Origin: Microcoleus asticus IPMA8
Lineage (GTDB): Bacteria > Cyanobacteriota > Cyanobacteriia > Cyanobacteriales > Microcoleaceae
Length of the DNA stretch: 20,028 nucleotides
Reading direction: 5' to 3'
Assembly (NCBI RefSeq): GCF_013179805.1
Contig: NZ_SRRZ01000134.1
Location: forward strand, 1 to 20,028
Below are positions 1 through 7,300 of the stretch, piece after piece. Numbering within the stretch: the first letter of the stretch is position 1; every line of letters begins with the position of its first letter. Below the pieces are notes generated by a model, which was given only the letters and a program-made list of their open reading frames with translations, did not search any database and had not been told where the DNA came from. The position numbers were made by a program, and so were the translations under genes.

Positions 1-3000
1 CTCAATTAATCTCTCAAAAAACTCAAGGAAATCCGTTTTTCGCTACCCAGTTTCTCAAAGCATTACATCAAGATCGACTGATTCAATTCACCCCCCCAAC
101 CCACTCTTACCAAGGGGGGGCTACAGGGGGGTGGCAATGTGACATTGCACAAGTGAATCAGCAAGCAGTTACAGATGACGTTGTGGCATTTATGGGTTTT
201 CAATTGCGAAAACTACCACCATCAACTCAACAAATATTGCAGTTAGCAGCTTGTATTGGCAATCAGTTCGATTTAGCAACTTTGGCAATTGTTTCAGAAA
301 AATCAGAAATTGAAACCTCGGCGGATTTATGGAAAGCATTACAAGAAGGGTTGATTTTGCCGCTCAGCGATGTTTATAAGTTTTATCAGGGAGAAGAAAA
401 TGAGAGATTGGTAGTGTCAAATGAAAATACTACTAAACAAATAGCCAAGTATAGATTTTTACATGACCGAGTACAACAAGCAGCTTATTCCCTGATTCCC
501 GATGAACAGAAAACAGCAACTCATCTCAAAATTGGACAATCACTTCAACAAAAATTATCCAAGTTAGAGCAAGAAGAAAAACTGTTTGATATTGTTGGGC
601 ATTTAAACCAAGGAATTGAGTTAATTACTCAACCGCAAGAACGAGAAGCCTTAGCTCAACTTAACTTAAAAGCGGGACAGAAAGCCAGAAATTCTACAGC
701 ATATAGTGCGGCAAGAGTTTATTTGCAAACAGGGATTGAAATACTGACAGCCAACTGCTGGCAAGATCAATATGAATTGACTCTGAATCTCTATGCTGCT
801 GCTACCGAAGCTGCTTATTTGAATGCTGATTTTGATGGTATGGAAACAATAGCAGCACTGGTGTTACAAGAAGCTCAGACGATTTTAGACAAAATCAAAA
901 TTTACCAAATTCAAATTGTCGCCCAGACAGCCCAGAGCAAGATATTAGAAGCCATTGCAGTGGGAAGAGATGCACTCTTTCAATTAGGGGTTGAACTCCC
1001 CACTGCACCTGACGAAGCCAAAATTGCTAAAGCCCTACAAACCGTAGCTAGTCTTCAAGGTGATAGAGAGATTGAGGAATTAGTCGATCTACCTGTAATG
1101 AGCGATCGCCACACTCAGGCAGCTATGCAACTGTTAGGAATATTATTTTCACCGATTCTACAGGGAATGCCGGGATTAATGCCCATACTGAGCGCAACGA
1201 TGGTGAGTTTATCAATCCAGTTTGGGAATACACCAGGATCGACGGTGGGGTATGCGATTCACAGTATGGTGTTATGTGCTTTTGTGGGAGAAGTGAAATC
1301 AGGGTATAACTTTGGGCGATTAGCAATCAACTTGGTTGACCAATTGAATGTCAGGGAATTCGAGTCTAAAGTTCTACTTCTGTTTGCGGCCTGGGTTCAA
1401 CATCATCAGGAATCTCTAATGGCAACGATGGTGACGATGAAAGATGGCTATGCAACTGGCATGGAAACTGGTGATTTTCTCAACGCTGGCTACAACTCCT
1501 TCGATTACTTAAATGCCAAACTTTTTGCTGGGGTAGAACTGGACATTTGGGAACCAGAAATAGCAGCTTACAGAGCTGTATTAGTGCAGATAAAACAACA
1601 TTCTGCCCAGACTTTTTTGGATATGATGCAGCAGACTGTGCAGAACTTGAGGGAAGGCTGTATTCTGTCGGATTGCTTAATTGGCAGTGCCTACGATGAA
1701 ACGGTGATGCTTTCTAAGCACCATCAGGACAAGGATCTCACAGCGATCGCTCTTGCTTACACTTACAAACTGATGCTTGCCTACTACTATGGCAATTATC
1801 AGGCTGCCCTCGACTACATCACCCAAGTCAAGCCCAATTTGATGGCAATATCGGGATTGATTCATGTTCCCGTTTTTCATTTTTATGCCGCACTTACGTA
1901 CCTGGTACTCTTTCCCACCCAGCCAGAAGCAAAGCAAGCCGAAATGCTTGCCCAAGCCAAAATTCATCAAACTATTCTGCATCAATGGGCGCAAAATGCT
2001 CCGATGAATCATCTGCATAAATGGTATTTAGTTGAGGCCCAAAAGTATCGGGTTTTAGGCAATAAAGCCGAAGCAATTGAACATTACGATCGCGCCATTT
2101 CAGGAGCCAAAGCCAATGAATACATCCAAGAAGAAGCACTGGCCAATGAACTCGCCGCCAAATTTTACCTCGACTGGGGTAAAGTACGCATTGCCCAGGA
2201 ATACATAACGAACGCCTACTATGGCTATGCTCGTTGGGGCGCTAAAGGCAAAGTCGCCGACTTGGAAACACGCTATCCCCAACTGCTTGCTCCCATCCTC
2301 CAACAAACTCGTTCTCCTCTGTCCACTAACGAAACTATCTTTACATTGGGGAGTGTCACATCTACCAGTTCCGCCACTTCCAGTAGTAGTAGTGTCTCTG
2401 TAGCTTTAGATTTAACTGCAATTCTCAAAGCTTCCCAAACTCTCTCCAGTGAAATCGAACTGGAAAAACTGCTTTCATCGTTGCTTTCTATCGTCATCGA
2501 AAATGCGGGAGCAGATAAGTGTGTGTTAATGCTCTTGCGAGACGATCGCCTATCGATCGAAGGGTCAATTATCAATGGGACGGAGCCAGTTGTGTTGCAG
2601 CGCCTTCCCATTGAAGACAGTCAAGACATTCCCCTGAAGCTAATTTACAAAGTCAAGCGCAACAGGCAGACTACTATGTTGCTGGATGCGACGGCCGATC
2701 CGACTTTAGCCAATGACCCGTATATCATTCGTCAGCAGCCGTATAGTATCTTGTGCAGCCCGATTTTGCATCAAGGGAAGTTGTTGGGGATTTTATATCT
2801 AGAAAATAATTTAGCGAGGGGGGCATTTACAAGCGATCGCGTCGAACTGCTCAATTTACTCTGCGCTCAAGCGGCTATTTCTTTGGAAAATGCCCGACTT
2901 TATCAGCAGTCACAAACCTATTCCCAACAGCTAGAGCACTCGCTTGAAAACTTGAGTGCTAGTAACTCTCGCTTCCATAACCTGGTAGACAATGTGCCTG

Positions 3001-4223
3001 GGGTAGTTTATCAATATCGCATGAGTGCCGATGGGTTTATATCGTTGAGCTACATCAGTGCCGACTGTTACAGCTTACTAGAAATTACCCAAGAGCAAGC
3101 CATGTCCAATTGGCAGTTTTTCGACAATATGGTGCATCCAGATGATGCCGTGAGTTATCAACAGTCTCAAACTCAAGCCTTTCAAGCCATATCTCCATGG
3201 CAATGGTCAGGACGAATTATTACACCCTCTGGAATTATCAAGTGGATTCATGGGGAATCTCGAATCCAAAGACTTGCCGATGGGTCTATGGTTTGGGATG
3301 GATTATTGTTGGATATTAGCGATCGCAAACGTGCCGAAGCCGGCATTATCCAAAAATCTCAAGAATTAGAGCAAGCCTTACATGACTTGCAGCAAACCCA
3401 ATTGCAAATGATTCAAAGCGAAAAAATGTCGGCATTGGGAAACTTAGTTGCTGGCGTTGCTCATGAAATTAATAACCCCGTCGGCTTCCTAACTGGCAAT
3501 TTGAATGAAGCTAAATCCACCGTTCAAGACTTAGTGGAGCATCTCAATCTCTATCGATCTCGCGCCCTAGAAACAGAGATTGCCGACCATGCCGAAGATA
3601 TTGATTTAGACTATATCATCGAAGATTTGCCTAAAATGATTGACTCGATGCAACTGGGATGCGATCGCATCAAAGGTATCAGCACTTCACTCCGCACGTT
3701 TTCTAGAGCTGACAAAGATTACAAAGTTCCTTTTAACATTCACTCTGGCATCGACAGCACGATCTTAATTCTCAAATATCGATTGAAAGCCAACGATGAG
3801 CGACCCGCCATTGAAGTAGTGAAAGACTACGGCAATATTCCCGAGATCGAATGCTTCCCCGGACAGCTTAACCAGGTGTTTATGAACATTTTTGCCAATG
3901 CGATCGATGCACTGGAAGAATCAAATACTGGTCGAAGTTTTGCAGAAATCAAGGCTAATCCCAACCGCATTACCATTCAAACCTCCTTAGTAGATAACCG
4001 CGTGAAAATTAGTATTACTGATAATGGTCGGGGGATGGATGAATCAGTCAAACAAAAAATATTTGACCATTTATTTACAACGAAAGCTGTCGGGAAAGGC
4101 ACGGGTTTGGGACTGGCGATCGCGCGTCAAATCGTCGTCGAAAAACATAGGGGTTCCCTTCACGTCAACTCTATAATGGGAACAGAAACTGAATTGATCG
4201 TCACCTTACCCACTCACACCTAA
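1..4223 (+). CDS. Trifunctional Ser/Thr kinase/ATPase/sensor histidine kinase, copy 1 (5' partial)
   Basis: The frame is open from the left edge (first full codon at 3) to the TAA at 4221-4223, giving 1406 visible residues. The GTG at 153 is internal: bases 3-152 encode, in frame, the end of the ATPase domain (GNPFFATQFLKALHQ), which aligns with copies 2-4. The kinase domain and Walker motifs must lie to the left. Visible in order: end of the ATPase region with FLHDRVQQAAYSLIP (about 457-501), a helical TPR-like region (about 540-2290), a Ser/Thr-rich linker (about 2350-2400), GAF (about 2440-2905), PAS (about 2950-3340), DHp with the phospho-acceptor His at 3462-3464 in AHEINNP, and HATPase with N box (Asn at 3897), G1 DNGRGM (4020) and G2 GKGTGLG (4092). 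It is probably a cytoplasmic sensor kinase, as no membrane segment is seen. No receiver domain is attached. The last strand differs from the paralogues: KHRGS instead of KHGG, and GTETE instead of GEGTE. Family assignment is firm; the signal sensed is unknown. Confidence 0.93.
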   Translation, partial: QLISQKTQGNPFFATQFLKALHQDRLIQFTPPTHSYQGGATGGWQCDIAQVNQQAVTDDVVAFMGFQLRKLPPSTQQILQLAACIGNQFDLATLAIVSEKSEIETSADLWKALQEGLILPLSDVYKFYQGEENERLVVSNENTTKQIAKYRFLHDRVQQAAYSLIPDEQKTATHLKIGQSLQQKLSKLEQEEKLFDIVGHLNQGIELITQPQEREALAQLNLKAGQKARNSTAYSAARVYLQTGIEILTANCWQDQYELTLNLYAAATEAAYLNADFDGMETIAALVLQEAQTILDKIKIYQIQIVAQTAQSKILEAIAVGRDALFQLGVELPTAPDEAKIAKALQTVASLQGDREIEELVDLPVMSDRHTQAAMQLLGILFSPILQGMPGLMPILSATMVSLSIQFGNTPGSTVGYAIHSMVLCAFVGEVKSGYNFGRLAINLVDQLNVREFESKVLLLFAAWVQHHQESLMATMVTMKDGYATGMETGDFLNAGYNSFDYLNAKLFAGVELDIWEPEIAAYRAVLVQIKQHSAQTFLDMMQQTVQNLREGCILSDCLIGSAYDETVMLSKHHQDKDLTAIALAYTYKLMLAYYYGNYQAALDYITQVKPNLMAISGLIHVPVFHFYAALTYLVLFPTQPEAKQAEMLAQAKIHQTILHQWAQNAPMNHLHKWYLVEAQKYRVLGNKAEAIEHYDRAISGAKANEYIQEEALANELAAKFYLDWGKVRIAQEYITNAYYGYARWGAKGKVADLETRYPQLLAPILQQTRSPLSTNETIFTLGSVTSTSSATSSSSSVSVALDLTAILKASQTLSSEIELEKLLSSLLSIVIENAGADKCVLMLLRDDRLSIEGSIINGTEPVVLQRLPIEDSQDIPLKLIYKVKRNRQTTMLLDATADPTLANDPYIIRQQPYSILCSPILHQGKLLGILYLENNLARGAFTSDRVELLNLLCAQAAISLENARLYQQSQTYSQQLEHSLENLSASNSRFHNLVDNVPGVVYQYRMSADGFISLSYISADCYSLLEITQEQAMSNWQFFDNMVHPDDAVSYQQSQTQAFQAISPWQWSGRIITPSGIIKWIHGESRIQRLADGSMVWDGLLLDISDRKRAEAGIIQKSQELEQALHDLQQTQLQMIQSEKMSALGNLVAGVAHEINNPVGFLTGNLNEAKSTVQDLVEHLNLYRSRALETEIADHAEDIDLDYIIEDLPKMIDSMQLGCDRIKGISTSLRTFSRADKDYKVPFNIHSGIDSTILILKYRLKANDERPAIEVVKDYGNIPEIECFPGQLNQVFMNIFANAIDALEESNTGRSFAEIKANPNRITIQTSLVDNRVKISITDNGRGMDESVKQKIFDHLFTTKAVGKGTGLGLAIARQIVVEKHRGSLHVNSIMGTETELIVTLPTHT
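90..133. repeat. C-tract/G-tract palindromic repeat inside copy 1
   Basis: A run of seven C is followed by TACCAA, a run of seven G and then GGGGGG, giving a potential C-tract/G-tract hairpin. It encodes residues such as PPTHSYQGGATGG between LIQF and CDIAQV. Copies 3 and 4 have only eight residues at this junction (for example DWEISSWQ), whereas copy 1 has sixteen. The pattern resembles the short CCCCCTTACCAAGGGGG-type repeats that are scattered in cyanobacterial genomes. It keeps the reading frame. Confidence 0.6.
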
Positions 4224-4300
4224 CAAAAAAGTTAAGACTCTCTCTTCTTCAGGCTCATTTAAGCAAGCACTAACTCATCAATTATCAAACAACAATAGCC

Positions 4301-7300
4301 ATGAATAACTTTGACAAAAATAGCGACACTCCTACAAATGTTCAAATTCCCAACTATCAAATTATCTCCACAGTTTATTCAGGAAGTCGCACCTTGGTAT
4401 ATCGGGCTATCCGTACATCAGACCAATTACCTGTCGTCATCAAACTCCTGAAAAACGACTATCCCACCTTTAGCGAACTCGTGCAGTTTCGCAATCAATA
4501 CACCATTGCCAAAAACCTTAATTCACCTTCGATCGTCCAAACCTATAGCCTGGAACCCTATGAAAATGGCTATGCGTTAGTGATGGAAGACTTTGGGGGG
4601 ATTTCTCTTCAGGAATGGGCAGTCAAAGGGAAAAACAAATTCTCATTGAAAGAATTTTTAGAAGTCGCGAGATCCCTCTGCAATACCTTAGATATATTGT
4701 ATCGGCATCGCATCATTCACAAAGACATTAAACCCAGCAATATCTTAATTAATCCCGCCACCAAACAAGTCAAATTAATCGACTTTAGTATTGCCTCTTT
4801 ACTACCGCGAGAAACGCAAACACTAATCAATCCCAAGGTGTTAGAAGGAACACTAGCTTACATTTCCCCAGAACAAACTGGCAGAATGAATCGGGGGATT
4901 GACTATCGGACTGATTTTTATTCTCTAGGTGTTACCTTCTACGAATTACTGACAGGAGAGTTACCTTTTCAATCAAACGATCCGATGGAGTTGGTGCATT
5001 GTCATATTGCCAAAGCAGCGCCCTTAGTACATGAAATTAACCCACAAATCCCGCCTCTACTATCAAAAATAGTTAGTAAATTGATGGCAAAAGATCTCGA
5101 AGACCGCTATCAGAGTGCATTAGGAGTGAAGTTTGATTTAGAGAAATGTTTTACTCAAATTAAAGAAATTGGTCAAATTGAATCCTTAGAAATTGCTCAA
5201 AAAGATGTAAGCGATCGCTTCATCATCCCCGATAAACTTTATGGAAGAGAAACCGAGGTATCAACTCTACTACAAGCATTCGAGCGAATCGCTAATCCCT
5301 CTGAATTCCCCCTTGCTAAGGGGGGAAATAGAGGGGTAGAAATGATGCTAGTAGCTGGGTTTTCGGGAATTGGAAAAACAGCAGTCATCAAGGAAGTTCA
5401 TAAACCGATTGTGCGGCAACGCGGTTATTTTATTAAAGGTAAATTCGATCAATTTCAACGGAAAATTCCCTTGAGTGCATTTGTGCAAGCATTCCGAGAT
5501 TTAATTGGGCAATTGTTAACCGAAAGCGATGCACAGATTCAGCACTGGAAAAACCAAATATTATCAGCAGTTGGAGAAAATGGGCAGATATTTATTGAAG
5601 TCATACCCGAACTAGAAATAATTATCGGTCAACAACCACCTGTGATAGAGTTATCAGGAACTGCGACACAAAATAGATTTAATTTATTGTTTCAAAAATT
5701 CACCCAAATTTTTACCACCTTAGAACATCCATTAGTGATATTTTTAGATGATTTACAGTGGGCAGATTCGGCATCGCTGAAATTAATGCAGCTTTTAATG
5801 GCTGATACAGGTCATCTGTTATTAATAGGTGCATACCGCGATAACGAAGTCAATCCAGCACATCCATTAATGTTGACCTTGAGTGAGATTCAAAAAAGCC
5901 AAGCAACGATTAATACGATTAATTTAGCACCACTAAGCCCAAGAAAAGTAAATCAGTTAGTAGCTGACACCCTGAAATCGACCGAAAGTTTGACATGGCC
6001 TCTTTCTCAACTGATATTTCAGAAAACCAAAGGAAATCCATTTTTTGCTACGCAATTTCTCAAAGCCTTACATCAAGAGCGACTAATTCAATTTAACTAT
6101 CCCTCTCTATCCCCCACCCCCCTTACCAAGGGAGGACAGAGGGGGGTACAAGGAGGCTGGGAATGTGACATTGTACAAGTAAATCAGCTTGCGGTTACAG
6201 ATGATGTTGTTGTCTTTATGGCATTGCAATTAGGAAAGCTACCGCCTTCAACTCAACAGATATTGCAGTTAGCTGCTTGTATTGGCAATCAATTTGATTT
6301 AGCAACATTGGCAATTGTTTCGCAACAATCCCAAATTGAGACGGCTGCTGCTTTGTGGAAAGCATTACAAGAAGGGTTGATTTTACCAGTTGGTGATGTT
6401 TATAAGTTTTATGTCGGGCAAGAAAATCAAGCAGTTCCTCAACAAAGTTCTCAGAAGGTTATATACAATTTTTTACATGACCGAGTACAGCAAGCTGCTT
6501 ATTCGCTGATTCCCGACGAGCAAAAACAACTGACCCACTTAAAAATTGGGCAATTGCTTTTAAGTGTAATGAGCAAGACAGAAAAAGAGGAAAAAATCTT
6601 TGAGATTGTCAATCAATTAAACAAAGGAGCCGATTTAATTCTCTCTGAAATAGAACGCGAGGAATTAGCAAAGCTAAATTTAGCTGCTGCACAAAAAGCC
6701 AAATCTGCAACCGCTTACATCGCAGCAATTGAATACACCACTAAAGGCATACAACTTCTCACAGGAAGTTGTTGGCAACAATACTATGATATAACCTTGG
6801 CACTACATGATTTAGCCGCAGAAGTAGCTTGTCTAAGCGGTGAGTTTAGACAAATGGAACAGATAGTCGAGCGGGTAGTACAAAATGCTCGTCAATTACT
6901 AGACAAAGTTAAGGTCTATGAAGTAACAATTTTAGCTGACGTAGCCCAGAGCCAACAGCCCAAAGCTATTAAAACCGCTCTTTCTGCTTTGAAATTATTT
7001 GGAATATCGTTTCCAGAGCAGCCCACTGACGCAGAGATCAATCAAAGTTTGCAACAGGCTCAAGATGTATTAAAAGGAAAAGATTTAGAAGATTTGTTGG
7101 CACTACCTGAGATGGTTGACCTTCAAGCTCTGGCAGTGATGCGAATTTTAGGAACCGTGACAGCAGCAGTCTATCAAGCGATTCCAAAACTACTGCCGTT
7201 AATCGTCTGCAAGCAAGTTAGCTTATCAGTTGAATATGGTAATGCTGCTGTATCAGCGCAGGCTTATGCTTGGTATGGAGTAATTTTGTGCGATCTTGGG

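Noticed and set aside
153..155. GTG at 153 as the start of a 1356-residue gene
   Set aside because: The same frame is open back to the left edge and encodes the conserved end of the ATPase domain (GNPFFATQFLKALHQ), so the gene starts outside the window.
2385..2394. AGT trinucleotide run in the linker of copy 1 as a microsatellite
   Set aside because: Only a few units, encoding Ser in a Ser/Thr-rich linker that all copies share in some form; low-complexity linker coding is a sufficient explanation.
2440..2905. GAF domain as a bilin-binding cyanobacteriochrome domain
   Set aside because: The Cys in SILCSPILHQGKLLG lies in the common GAF core motif. No Cys-His chromophore-binding motif is seen, so a photoreceptor role is not supported.
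4224..4300. Promoter or terminator between copies 1 and 2
   Set aside because: No stem followed by T-run, no convincing -10/-35 pair and no clear ribosome binding site could be found in these 77 bases.
90..6149. CRISPR array formed by the C-tract/G-tract repeats
   Set aside because: The repeats are few, irregularly spaced by hundreds to thousands of bases, imperfect and lie within coding frames.
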